Source: an uncultured Bacteroidales bacterium (lineage in GTDB: Bacteria > Bacteroidota > Bacteroidia > Bacteroidales > P3). Taken from it: a stretch of 64,000 nt of DNA. Under the pieces are notes generated by a model. That model was not told where the DNA came from, did no database searches, and saw only the letters and a program-made list of their open reading frames with translations. Shown here piece by piece: positions 28,188 to 35,750 of this stretch. Location of the stretch: the NCBI GenBank assembly GCA_900318275.1, contig ONJY01000006.1, forward strand, positions 1 through 64,000. The letters run 5' to 3'. The position numbers and the translations under genes are program-made. The stretch's first letter is position 1, and the number at the start of each line of letters is the position of its first letter.

Positions 28188-28195
28188 CAAAGATA
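28188..28195 (-). promoter_or_regulatory. -7 promoter element touching the sensor kinase start codon
   Basis: TATCTTTG on the minus strand, ending 4 bases before the GTG at 28183-28181. With usual spacing, transcription would begin at or next to the GTG. No TTTG at -33. Confidence 0.55.
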
Positions 28196-28255
28196 CGAAT
28201 AAAAAATAAATTGGCAATTAAAAATCACCAACTTACAGATTTTGTTGCAAATTTA

Positions 28256-28287
28256 TTTGGCCGTGTCGGAAAAAGTGTGTACTTTTG
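28256..28287 (+). promoter_or_regulatory. Bacteroidetes promoter for tRNA-Cys
   Basis: TTTG 28256-28259, 20-base spacer, TACTTTTG 28280-28287; the tRNA 5' end is at 28300. Confidence 0.75.
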
Positions 28288-28299
28288 CACCTCGAAAAT

Positions 28300-28373
28300 G
28301 GTCGTTTGGCCGAGGGGCTAGGCACAGGTCTGCAAAACCTGCTACTCCGGTTCAAATCCGGAAGCGACCTCCA
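28300..28373 (+). tRNA. tRNA-Cys (GCA)
   Basis: Seven-base acceptor stem GGTCGTT/AGCGACC (one G-T pair), anticodon stem CAGGT/ACCTG with loop CTGCAAA giving anticodon GCA, T arm CCGGTTCAAATCCGG. Discriminator T and encoded CCA at 28371-28373. 74 nt. Confidence 0.96.
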
Positions 28374-28507
28374 AGCAAGAGAGTGGGCAAAGCCACCTCT
28401 GCAAAAGTCGAGAGCAGAACCAAGCTCGCTTGAGTTTTACCGAGACGCAGGAGAGAGGGCGTAGCCACCTCAACAAACAAAAAAGGTCTCCCAAACGGGA
28501 GACCTTT
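28374..28507 (+). terminator. tRNA-Cys trailer with imperfect 21-bp direct repeat and a bidirectional terminator
   Basis: 28482-28507: 11-bp perfect stem AAAGGTCTCCC / GGGAGACCTTT with loop AAAC; it can serve the tRNA-Cys transcript and, on the other strand, the lipoprotein at 28528. The trailer before it contains two copies of a 21-base segment (28379-28399 and 28451-28471, 18 of 21 identical, shared core AGCCACCTC). No known RNA family recognised. Confidence 0.7.
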
Positions 28508-28527
28508 CTGTTTAAACTTTAAATAGT

Positions 28528-29226
28528 TTATTTCCTAATGCGTACGAAGACATGAGTCTCGCCATTGGCCGTGACACTTGCCTCATTGCCATTCACGACA
28601 AATGTGGCGGTTACTCCGTTAAAAGTAATGGTACCCTGTCCACTGGTGGTTGTGCCACTGTATGTGTAAGAGCCTTGTGCCTGGTCATCCGGATAACCGT
28701 TAACGTACATCTCCATGGTGCAATTCGTTGTGCCAAAGGTGACAGTCATAGTTACATCTACGTCACCGTCCGTAAAAGAGCTCTGCCATGCTGTGTTGTT
28801 CAGCGGATAGTTACCGCCGGGAGTGGGCCCGGGGTTTGGCTGCTGGCCGCCGTTGTTAACGCGGGTGAAAACGACTTCACCGGCGGGCGTGTTATGGGCG
28901 GTCAGGGTGTTGCCGCTGACGGTGAAGGTGATGTCGTACGTCGTACCATTGGCAGGCAGGCTCATGGTGCCGTTGCCGTTGTTGTAGGTGTAGGTGCCAC
29001 GATAGCGCTCCTCGACGCCGTGGGGCGGAATGACGGCAACCTCGGCTTCGGTGGCTGAGGCGAAGATGAGTGTAATCTGGGCATCGCCGTCGCTGGCCAC
29101 CCACTGGGTGCCGACGAGCGAACCGTTGGTGCTGGCGCCAGCGCCGCCACCGTTTTCTTCCTTGTTGCAGGAAGCAAGGCCGAATACCATTGCTGCTATG
29201 AAGCAGACTTGAAGTAATCTTTTCAT
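28528..29226 (-). CDS. Surface-type lipoprotein, duplicated beta domain
   Basis: 232 residues from the ATG at 29226 (MKRLLQVCFIAAMVFGLASC), giving a clean lipoprotein signal. Two similar lipocalin-like beta domains: about 30-115 (LVGTQWVASDGDAQITLIFAS...GTYTYNNGNGTM) and about 135-232 (LNNTAWQSSFTDGDVDVTMTVTF...GSYTYSGTTTSGQGTI), joined by a Gly/Pro/Asn-rich linker. Similar 'TxWxxxxxDGxxxxxTxxF' domains are common in Bacteroides lipoproteins of unknown function. Own promoter 31 bp upstream. Confidence 0.8.
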   Translation of the reverse strand: MKRLLQVCFIAAMVFGLASCNKEENGGGAGASTNGSLVGTQWVASDGDAQITLIFASATEAEVAVIPPHGVEERYRGTYTYNNGNGTMSLPANGTTYDITFTVSGNTLTAHNTPAGEVVFTRVNNGGQQPNPGPTPGGNYPLNNTAWQSSFTDGDVDVTMTVTFGTTNCTMEMYVNGYPDDQAQGSYTYSGTTTSGQGTITFNGVTATFVVNGNEASVTANGETHVFVRIRK

Positions 29227-29256
29227 AATGTGTGTTTTTAATTGGGTTTGTGGGTG

Positions 29257-29264
29257 CAAAGGTA
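29257..29264 (-). promoter_or_regulatory. -7 promoter element for the duplicated-domain lipoprotein
   Basis: TACCTTTG on the minus strand. It supports the start at 29226, since a longer reading frame (from 29259) would begin inside the promoter. Confidence 0.6.
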
Positions 29265-29361
29265 CATATAGTTTTCCATATACGCAAAAAAATCATCCCT
29301 GCGCAGCCGACGGCGGCAGGGATAATACTGATTACCAAACTTATAGGTAGAGTAAAATATT

Positions 29362-30354
29362 TTAGGCGAGGGCCGCCTGGATGCTCATCTCGTAGAGTTC
29401 GGCGGGGGTGATGCCCATAGCGCGAGCCTGTTTGGGGACGATGCTCTCGGCGCTCTGGCCGGGGATGGTGTTCACCTCGAGGAAATAAAGCTCCTGCTTG
29501 TCGGTGTTGTAGATATAGTCGAAGCGCACGATGCCCTTGCACCCCAGGGCTCCGTAGAGCGTGCGGGACACCTCCTGGACGTTGCGCGAGATGCTTTCGG
29601 GGCACTCGGCGGGGGTCACCTCGTTGCTGAAGCCCTCGTACTTGGCCTCGTAGTCGAAGAACTCATGGCCACCTTTGGGGATGATCTCCGTGATGGGGAA
29701 GACCAACAGCTCGCCGTCGGCCTTGCGGAAGACGCCGCAGTCGAACTCGCGGCCGGGGATAAACTGCTCCACCAGCACGGCCTTGTCTTCGGTGAAGGCT
29801 TCGCGGATGGCGGGGAGGAGGTCGTCGGCCTTCTTCACCTTGGTGGTGGCCACGCTGCTGCCGCCGGCGGCGGGCTTCACGAATAGCGGCAACCCCAGCT
29901 TGCCAACAAGCTCGTCAAGCATCTGACGGTCGGGCTCCTCGTAGAGCAACTGCGATTCGGCCACCTTGACCACCTTGAAACTCTTCACCACGGGGTTGCA
30001 GTAGCCTTTCTGGAAGGTGAGCGCCGAGGTGTAGAAGCCGCAGGTGGTGTAGCGTATGCCCAGCATGTCGAAGTAGCCCTGCAGGACGCCGTTCTCACCC
30101 GGGTTGCCGTGAACGATGATGAAGGCGAGGTCGAAGCGGACCTTCCGGCCGTTGTCGGTCACGGTGAAATCGCCGCGGTCGAGGGGACGGCGTTCACCAT
30201 CCTGCTCCCAGTACCACCCTTCGCGGTCGACGACGATCTTGTAGACGTTGTATTTGGTGTGGTCGAGTTGGCCGTACACCTGGTTACCGCTGGCGATGCT
30301 GATATCGTGCTCGCCGCTGTAGCCGCCCATGACAAGTGCTATATTCTTCTTCAT
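29362..30354 (-). CDS. ddl: D-alanine--D-alanine ligase
   Basis: 330 residues. Joins two D-Ala with ATP for peptidoglycan. ATP-grasp enzyme: N-terminal MGGYSGEHDISIASG, FIIVHGNPGENG, PLFVKPAAGGSSVATTKVK, VEQFIPGREFDCGVF, and the metal/substrate end EVNTIPGQSAESIVPKQ. The start at 30354 (MKKNIALVMGGYSGEHD) matches the family; the frame runs 44 codons farther upstream without meaning. The position that sets D-Ala/D-Lac specificity was not analysed. Confidence 0.94.
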   Translation of the reverse strand: MKKNIALVMGGYSGEHDISIASGNQVYGQLDHTKYNVYKIVVDREGWYWEQDGERRPLDRGDFTVTDNGRKVRFDLAFIIVHGNPGENGVLQGYFDMLGIRYTTCGFYTSALTFQKGYCNPVVKSFKVVKVAESQLLYEEPDRQMLDELVGKLGLPLFVKPAAGGSSVATTKVKKADDLLPAIREAFTEDKAVLVEQFIPGREFDCGVFRKADGELLVFPITEIIPKGGHEFFDYEAKYEGFSNEVTPAECPESISRNVQEVSRTLYGALGCKGIVRFDYIYNTDKQELYFLEVNTIPGQSAESIVPKQARAMGITPAELYEMSIQAALA

Positions 30355-30532
30355 GTGTTGTTCGTTTTCCTTCCGTAACGCCGCCGTGTGATGTTTTATT
30401 GCATCCGCAGAGGTATTTTTTCTGCCGTCGGGATTGGCGACGGGCTCCCGGTAGCTACAGTTCCGTTTAGAGGGGCATTCCGGCAATCACCAGAAGGTTA
30501 TGCGGAGAAACGGGATGCCGGAGACACAATTG

Positions 30533-31582
30533 TCATTTAATCTTGTTGACAGTCCTTATCTTTTCCAACATGGAGGCTGCCCATTGTGGAGTGCCGGGCT
30601 TCTGGTAGCGGCAGCGGCCCGACGGGTCGGGGGTGAAGACGGTATTGGCTTCGGCCGTGAGGGTCACGGTGCCGCGCTCGGAGAGGGTAAAGAGTCCGTC
30701 GCCCTCGACGGCCTGGATGACGGTCATCGGGTCCCACATCTTCTGCCCCGTATTGCAGTTGTAGGTCATATACACCTGCTTGATGGGGTGACAATCGGTC
30801 CAGTCGATGTCGGCAATGACCTGGTCGGGGAGGTACTCCACCTGTTGTCCCACCTCCATGGGCGAGAAGACCATGTCGACATCTTGCGGCCAGAGGTCGA
30901 AGAGCGCGTGCGCGAACCCTATGCCTTGCCTGAAGTTGAAGTCGGGCTCGTCGGCCACATCGAAGATGCCGGCCATGAGGTAGAGACATTTCACCTTCCG
31001 ACGCACCAGCTCGACACCCGTGAGGGGAGAATGCTCGTCGGGGCCCGACTGAAGCAGTTGTGCCAGACAGGTGACGAAGCCCACAGAGACGATGCTCACC
31101 GAGTGGTCGGGCTGTGCTGCCAGCAGGCGGCGGTAGAGCTGCCATCCGTCGGGCAAGGTGCTGTAGTCGCTCACCGTACGGGCAAACATGAGGCTGCTGT
31201 CGGGATTGGTGTGGTTGGGGAGGTTCCCATAGTCGATCCACACGGCAGGGCTGTCGATGCCGTTGCGCACCAATCCGATAGGCACGTCGCTACGGCCGAA
31301 GTAGGTGTTCATCACGTCGGCACAGGCGGCGCATTCCGTGCCCTCACGATCCACCACCACGCCGAGCAGGCGGCAGAGGCCCTGCTCCTCATAGCGGTAG
31401 AGCATCTCCAAGGCGAAGAGGTCGTCGGTCGACGAGCCGATGTCGGTATCGAAGATGACGAGTGGCACATCGGCTGTCGACGGGTGCTGTTCGGCATTTT
31501 TGTTGCATCCGGCAAGCAGCGCCAGCATGACGGAAAGTGACCAAAATGCTAACGGCAGCTTTATTTTCAGACCTCTTCTCAT
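30533..31582 (-). CDS. Nucleoside hydrolase-family lipoprotein
   Basis: 349 residues from the ATG at 31582. Lipoprotein signal MRRGLKIKLPLAFWSLSVMLALLAGC. IUNH fold: calcium motif FDTDIGSSTDDLFAL (DTDxGxxxDD form), DREGTECAACADVMNTYFGRSDVPIGLV, and ...SIVSVGFVTCLAQLL. It would hydrolyse nucleosides to base and ribose in the periplasm, or is a relative with another N-glycosidic substrate. The start is set by a promoter at 31612-31619 and by the lipobox. Confidence 0.82.
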   Translation of the reverse strand: MRRGLKIKLPLAFWSLSVMLALLAGCNKNAEQHPSTADVPLVIFDTDIGSSTDDLFALEMLYRYEEQGLCRLLGVVVDREGTECAACADVMNTYFGRSDVPIGLVRNGIDSPAVWIDYGNLPNHTNPDSSLMFARTVSDYSTLPDGWQLYRRLLAAQPDHSVSIVSVGFVTCLAQLLQSGPDEHSPLTGVELVRRKVKCLYLMAGIFDVADEPDFNFRQGIGFAHALFDLWPQDVDMVFSPMEVGQQVEYLPDQVIADIDWTDCHPIKQVYMTYNCNTGQKMWDPMTVIQAVEGDGLFTLSERGTVTLTAEANTVFTPDPSGRCRYQKPGTPQWAASMLEKIRTVNKIK

Positions 31583-31611
31583 GGGTTGTCCTTGTTTGTG
31601 TTTTGGAAATG

Positions 31612-31619
31612 CAAAGATA
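31612..31619 (-). promoter_or_regulatory. -7 promoter element for the nucleoside hydrolase
   Basis: TATCTTTG on the minus strand, 30 bp before the ATG at 31582. Confidence 0.55.
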
Positions 31620-31628
31620 CGAAAAAAA

Positions 31629-31753
31629 TTGAGAATTGAAAAATGAAAAATGAAAGGGAAGACCCCACTATCCACCGACCACTATCCACCATCAAACCCA
31701 TTCACCCCATCAAACCCATTCACCCCATCAAACCCATTCACCCCATCAAACCT
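31629..31753. repeat. Short tandem repeats at the start of the 31.6-32.8 kb gap
   Basis: 31629-31656: four heptamers of the type TTGAGAA/TTGAAAA/ATGAAAA. 31691-31744: three perfect 18-bp units ATCAAACCCATTCACCCC plus a partial fourth to 31753. No gene model covers them. From 31754 to 32040 I see no feature. Confidence 0.85.
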
Positions 31754-32040
31754 ATTATAGCGTGCCCTGCAGTTTCCCCACGGACCCCAATCTCCCCTAA
31801 AAGGCCGCCGTTCTCGGCGACCTATTCCCAACCACTGCTACAGCGAAAAAAGAAAAAATTTAGCAACCATTCGTAGAACGCAATCCCGCCGTCGTACTAT
31901 TTCATCCTGATTGGGAAGCGTCTTGGCCAGCGCCGATCCATCCAAAACACTATAAACGAGCCCTTTGATATACTAAGCCCCCCATTCAAACATGACCCTC
32001 ATGACATTAAGTAACTGTCCCCCAACCGCTAACAGCCCTA

Positions 32041-32117
32041 GACGGCTACTAAACGGCTACTAAACGGCTACTAGACGGCTACTAAACGGCTACTAGACGG
32101 CTACAAGACAGCCACAA
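32041..32117 (+). repeat. 11-bp tandem array, RACGGCTACTA, 7 units
   Basis: Seven 11-base units beginning GACGGCTACTA, AACGGCTACTA; the last two drift (GACGGCTACAA, GACAGCCACAA). The same unit recurs in the same orientation at 42378-42421. An 11-bp period does not fit coding sequence. Confidence 0.9.
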
Positions 32118-32129
32118 GACATTCGGGTA

Positions 32130-32160
32130 ATTCTCAATTCTCAATTCTCAATTTTCAATT
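32130..32160. repeat. Heptamer array ATTCTCA
   Basis: ATTCTCA three times, then ATTTTCA and ATTT. One of several seven-base arrays in the gaps of this window. Confidence 0.85.
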
Positions 32161-32445
32161 TCCCAGCCCTTGTTACCTCCTTTTTCGGCCATGAGGGGGC
32201 CGTTCAGCCACAAATGCCCTCAAAAATGAGGGGTGAGGGGTGAGTCTCAGGAGCGCGTATGTGAGCACTGGAGAGGGTGAAGGGTGCTGGAAGGAGGGGT
32301 GCGGAGGGCGTTTTGTGGCCTTTTAGAGGAGGATTTGGATACATTCTGTCCCTTTTCCGAGGGGTTGGCATCTTGGGGGCCGAGGGTTTGGTGATGTCGT
32401 ATTTCATTGCCTTACTGCTTTTTAGGCGAATTTTTGATTTAGTTG

Positions 32446-32595
32446 TCCGACAATAGACAGTTACGACAGATGTTTTTTGAGGGGGTGTCAACTCCCCTAT
32501 TCTTTACTTATATTATTAATTATTAATTAGTTATATAGTATAAAGAGAGGTGTCGGGTATCCATTTTTTAATTGTCGGAACTGTCTATTGTCGGA
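32446..32595. repeat. Inverted-repeat element A (about 150 bp) with AT-rich centre
   Basis: Left arm 32446-32462 (TCCGACAATAGACAGTT) and right arm 32579-32595 are perfect 17-bp reverse complements, and similarity extends inwards to about 22 of 23 bases. The centre (about 32500-32545) is AT-rich with repeated TTAATTATTAATT. Flanked by non-coding sequence on both sides (32161-32445 shows only G-rich degenerate repeats). No transposase. Resembles a MITE or structured regulatory element, and in design resembles element B at 42113-42271. Confidence 0.75.
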
Positions 32596-32608
32596 TTTTT
32601 TGTTTTGT

Positions 32609-32803
32609 TTACTTGTCCAATTTTTTCATTCTACGAGGCTTGTAGAGCTTACGGTAGGACTTGAGGAAAGAGAGGACGGAGAGGTGCTCGTCGCGCAGCA
32701 TGCTCACTATGAGGATTTTGCCGAAATGATTAGGGAAATGGAACTGTAATATGATGCTTTCGACGCCATCACCGACGACGAAACGGTCCTCCCTGCGCGC
32801 CAT
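32609..32803 (-). CDS. Small hypothetical protein (64 aa), doubtful
   Basis: MARREDRFVVGDGVESIILQ... ends in a basic tail (KLYKPRRMKKLDK). It lies 52 bp downstream of the small C10 protease on the same strand and just beside the right arm of element A. No signal peptide, no known motif. It could be a real small gene, a remnant of a longer one, or chance. Confidence 0.3.
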   Translation of the reverse strand: MARREDRFVVGDGVESIILQFHFPNHFGKILIVSMLRDEHLSVLSFLKSYRKLYKPRRMKKLDK

Positions 32804-32855
32804 AGCACTTCATACATGTAGGGAGTATTATCCCAAAAGAGAATAAAACGAGCTG

Positions 32856-33896
32856 CTATCTCACGACGAACCTGAGGGTTTCGTTGCGACCATCACCATC
32901 GATACGCAACAGGTAGAGGCCGCTTGCCAGTTCGGCAACGGGGATGACGCCGGTGGTGGTGCCTGCTGCGACCTGATGCCCCATGACGTTGAAGATGGTG
33001 TAATCCACAGCCTCGGAAGGGAGGCCACGCAAGAAGAGGCGATCGGTGGCGGGGTTGGGATAGACAGCGAGGGGCTGCGGCCGCGAGGGTTCGCTGACGG
33101 CCAAGGGAGGTGTCGTGGGGATGATATTCACGATGATGCCCTCGATCTTTGTCCAGCCGTAAGAATAGCCGCCTGCGTCGGGGATTTTGTACCAGCCATC
33201 CAACGAGCCGCCCCAGCCGAAGTTGAGGTGGAACTTGCCGTCGCTCTCGCGGTAGCCGTCGACGACGACATTGTGGCCAGACATCCCATCCTGACTTTCG
33301 ACGGCCAGATGGGCGGGATAGCCGGCTTGCAGGTTGGAGACAAGGATGGCATACATGGCCGAATCGGGGATACGGAAGAGCTGGCAGTCGGCAAAGCCGA
33401 AGCGCTGATAGGCCGCGAAGGCCTGGTCGACGGAGTAGGTGCCGGAACCGTAGCTGTCGGAGGCTGAATAGACCTGCTGGCAGGCCACGCCGCAGGCGAA
33501 GACGATGGCTGCCTTCAACGTGTTGGTGAGCTCGGCACCACGCTGGAAGCGTGCATCGGCGGAATCGAGCATCACGTTGAGTTGCGGGAAAGAAGGGAAG
33601 CTATAGGTGCTCCAGTCGTCGTCGATATGGAACTGGCGGCCGAAATAATTGCCTGTGTAGTAGTCGTCGCCATCGTCGAAGTGGGTGCCCTGCGTCGTGC
33701 GCAGATAGTTGAGGATCTGTCCCATGGCCACTGCCGGACAGCCGGCATAGCTGTGGTTGTTGTTCTCCAGCGGGTCGGCGGGACAATGCTGGTTGTAGGG
33801 CGAGCCCTGCGTCCAATGCGTGGTGAGGAGCGGCTGTTGTGCCAAGCAAGGCAAGGCACACAACAACAACAATATAGCAACGATTGCTCTGTTCAT
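32856..33896 (-). CDS. Small C10 cysteine protease with T9SS sorting domain and no propeptide
   Basis: 346 residues. Signal peptide 1-20; the catalytic domain begins at once (LLTTHWTQGSPYNQHCP) with no Spi-type inhibitory propeptide, unlike the large C10 enzyme at 2081-5950. Cys53 in YAGCPAVAMGQILNYL and His208 in MSGHNVVVDGY, then FHLNFGWGG. C-terminal type IX sorting domain about 268-346 (PLAVYPNPATDRLFL...ELASGLYLLRI). Expected at the cell surface or secreted. TACTTTTG promoter element 33 bp before the ATG. Confidence 0.9.
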   Translation of the reverse strand: MNRAIVAILLLLCALPCLAQQPLLTTHWTQGSPYNQHCPADPLENNNHSYAGCPAVAMGQILNYLRTTQGTHFDDGDDYYTGNYFGRQFHIDDDWSTYSFPSFPQLNVMLDSADARFQRGAELTNTLKAAIVFACGVACQQVYSASDSYGSGTYSVDQAFAAYQRFGFADCQLFRIPDSAMYAILVSNLQAGYPAHLAVESQDGMSGHNVVVDGYRESDGKFHLNFGWGGSLDGWYKIPDAGGYSYGWTKIEGIIVNIIPTTPPLAVSEPSRPQPLAVYPNPATDRLFLRGLPSEAVDYTIFNVMGHQVAAGTTTGVIPVAELASGLYLLRIDGDGRNETLRFVVR

Positions 33897-33928
33897 GGTT
33901 TACTGTCGGTATTATTGATTTCGCGGTG

Positions 33929-33936
33929 CAAAAGTA
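33929..33936 (-). promoter_or_regulatory. -7 promoter element for the small C10 protease
   Basis: TACTTTTG on the minus strand; the leader would be about 27 nt. Confidence 0.55.
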
Positions 33937-34004
33937 CACTTTTTTTCAAAATGCACGACTAACATAACAGAAAGATTGCTTGTACAACAAAAAAGTGTAA
34001 AAAA

Positions 34005-34043
34005 AAACGGCGTACATATAATATTTTTATTAGTAAGCCGTTT
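34005..34043. terminator. Hairpin in the divergent gap before the AAA ATPase
   Basis: AAACGGCGTAC / GTAAGCCGTTT, 11-base arms with one mismatch, 17-base AT loop. Read on the minus strand the second arm is followed by a long T run (TTTTTTTTTT), the form of an intrinsic terminator, yet no minus-strand gene lies behind it. On the plus strand it sits 25 bp before the ATPase start. Confidence 0.55.
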
Positions 34044-34067
34044 ATTAGTCATAAATTTATTACAAAT

Positions 34068-35192
34068 ATGGGCTTAAACAATCTGTTTATATTTGGCAAG
34101 ACAGTAAGTGGAGACGCCTTCACCGACAGAGAGAAGGATACAGCCAAACTCATATCGAACTTTCAATATGGGGTAAACACATTTATACTATCACCCCGCC
34201 GTTGGGGGAAAACTTCTTTGGTGAAGAAAGCCAAAGAAACTGCGGAGAACAACCGTTTGAAGATTGTGTATGTGGACGTGCACCTCTGTCGCAGCCGCGA
34301 AGAGTTCTGCGAACGTTATGCGTCGGCAGTCTTAACACAGACCTCCAACAAGATGGAAGAGTGGATGGATAATGCCCGGACATTCTTGAATCGTTTCAGC
34401 TTTGGCGTCAACACTGCTGCCGACCCAATGAGCGAGATAACTCTCAAACTGCAACTCGCCCCACAGGAGCAGTCGATGGAAGACTTGCTGCAGTTGCCAG
34501 AAAGAATTGCCAAACGAAAAAAAATCAACATAGTAGTATGTATTGATGAATTCCAACAGATAGGTTACTTCCCCAACAGTAAACAATTTCAGACAGAATT
34601 GCGATCAATATGGCAACATCATGAGAGGACTTCCTATTGTCTTTTTGGAAGCAAGAAGCATATGTTGGAGACCTTCTTCGACGATAGCAGCAAACCGTTC
34701 TACAAATTCGGAGACATAATCTATCTGCAACGCATCCCGTTGGAACACTGGGTTAAATACATTACAGACAAGTTTCACAGAGAAGGGAAGAAAATCACCC
34801 AAAAACAAGCCGCCTGGATTGTCGACCAAGTCGATGGAAACTCATCGTACGTACAACAACTATCTTGGTATGTATTCCAACGTACCGACAAAAAGGTTGA
34901 CGAACACATCCTCTCGGAAGCGGTAACCGAACTTATAGAACAATGTGGCGATGTCTTTGAAGCCAAGACAGAGAGCCTTACAGGATACCAAATGAACTTC
35001 CTGCGTTGTATTGCCGACGGAATACACACAGGGCTATCGTCGGCAAAAAACATCAACAAATACAATTTGGGGTCCTCCTCCAACATAGCCATCATTAAAA
35101 AATACCTTTTAGAGAAAGATTTGATTTCCATCCAACAGAAGGAAGTATGGCTCACCGACCCAGTCATGGGACTTTGGTTGAAACGGCAATGA
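34068..35192 (+). CDS. AAA/STAND-type ATPase (archaeal-type ATPase family), likely acquired
   Basis: 374 residues. Degenerate Walker A SPRRWGKTSL (Lys48), Walker B NIVVCIDEFQQ (Asp160, Glu161), sensor-like CLFGSKKHML, then a C-terminal winged-helix region (about 300-374; GYQMNFLRCIADG...GSSSNIAIIKKYLLEKDLIS). Matches the ATPase_2/MNS-like group found widely and patchily in archaea and Bacteroidetes, with no settled function. Base composition is clearly AT-richer than its neighbours and there is no standard promoter, which suggests transfer. No nuclease or DUF234 domain follows. Confidence 0.82.
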   Translation: MGLNNLFIFGKTVSGDAFTDREKDTAKLISNFQYGVNTFILSPRRWGKTSLVKKAKETAENNRLKIVYVDVHLCRSREEFCERYASAVLTQTSNKMEEWMDNARTFLNRFSFGVNTAADPMSEITLKLQLAPQEQSMEDLLQLPERIAKRKKINIVVCIDEFQQIGYFPNSKQFQTELRSIWQHHERTSYCLFGSKKHMLETFFDDSSKPFYKFGDIIYLQRIPLEHWVKYITDKFHREGKKITQKQAAWIVDQVDGNSSYVQQLSWYVFQRTDKKVDEHILSEAVTELIEQCGDVFEAKTESLTGYQMNFLRCIADGIHTGLSSAKNINKYNLGSSSNIAIIKKYLLEKDLISIQQKEVWLTDPVMGLWLKRQ

Positions 35193-35216
35193 GGATGATG
35201 AATAGACAGAAATGCT

Positions 35217-35750
35217 ATGACAGACAGATTTGAAGAAGCGATACACAAGAACCTCAAGCAGTACCTGCTGGGGGTGAAGGCCATCGACGAGCGGCTGCCG
35301 GAATGTCCGGATGTGACAGACAAATGGGAGGCCGTGGGCAGCTCATATATCCCCGACGGCGCGCGCGAATACCGCGACTATCCGGCGGCGAGCCTCGGAT
35401 GGATGATGTACATAGGCATGGCTGTGGCCAAGCTGTGGGACGACGAGTGGGAGATATACTCGCAGATAGAGGACCTCTACGTCTATATGCGCGACAAGCG
35501 CGGCTACGACAACCTTGACGAATACATCAGCGAGGACGTGCTGATGGTGCGCGGCGAGGAGCAGGAGAGGCTTGCCCAGATGGTCGACGAATGTGCCACA
35601 CGCGTCAACTACGCGCTGATGCGCGAGCAGATAGAGCCCGGCACCAAGGAGGCCTTCGACGCCTACGTCACCTGCCTGCGGCAGCTCTACCTCTTCGGGA
35701 TGGCCGTACAGCTGAAGCGCATGGGTTACCACATGGAGCGTATAAGATGA
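35217..35750 (+). CDS. Conserved Bacteroidales hypothetical protein
   Basis: 177 residues, soluble, mostly helical. Conserved-looking segments: YIPDGAREYRDYPAASLGWMMYIGMAVAKLWDDEW, YVYMRDKRGYDNLDEYISEDVL and LRQLYLFGMAVQLKRMGYHME. I recall similar proteins in many gut Bacteroidales, all unnamed. GC-rich like the host genome, unlike the ATPase just before it. Its TGA overlaps the start of the esterase by 4 bp (ATGA), so the two are translationally coupled. Confidence 0.8.
   Translation: MTDRFEEAIHKNLKQYLLGVKAIDERLPECPDVTDKWEAVGSSYIPDGAREYRDYPAASLGWMMYIGMAVAKLWDDEWEIYSQIEDLYVYMRDKRGYDNLDEYISEDVLMVRGEEQERLAQMVDECATRVNYALMREQIEPGTKEAFDAYVTCLRQLYLFGMAVQLKRMGYHMERIR

Noticed and set aside
31643..31876. 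Open frame with repeated Lys-Pro-Ile-His-Pro units
   Set aside because: It is only the translation of the 18-bp DNA repeat; no start context, no downstream domain.
32204..32491. 95-codon minus-strand frame in the repeat gap
   Set aside because: Pro/Lys/Ser-rich translation of G-rich degenerate repeats; overlaps element A; no motif or start signal.
34068..35192. Anti-phage defence island around the ATPase
   Set aside because: A single ATPase with no nuclease, reverse transcriptase or toxin partner; its neighbours are ordinary enzymes. Kept only as a possible acquired gene.
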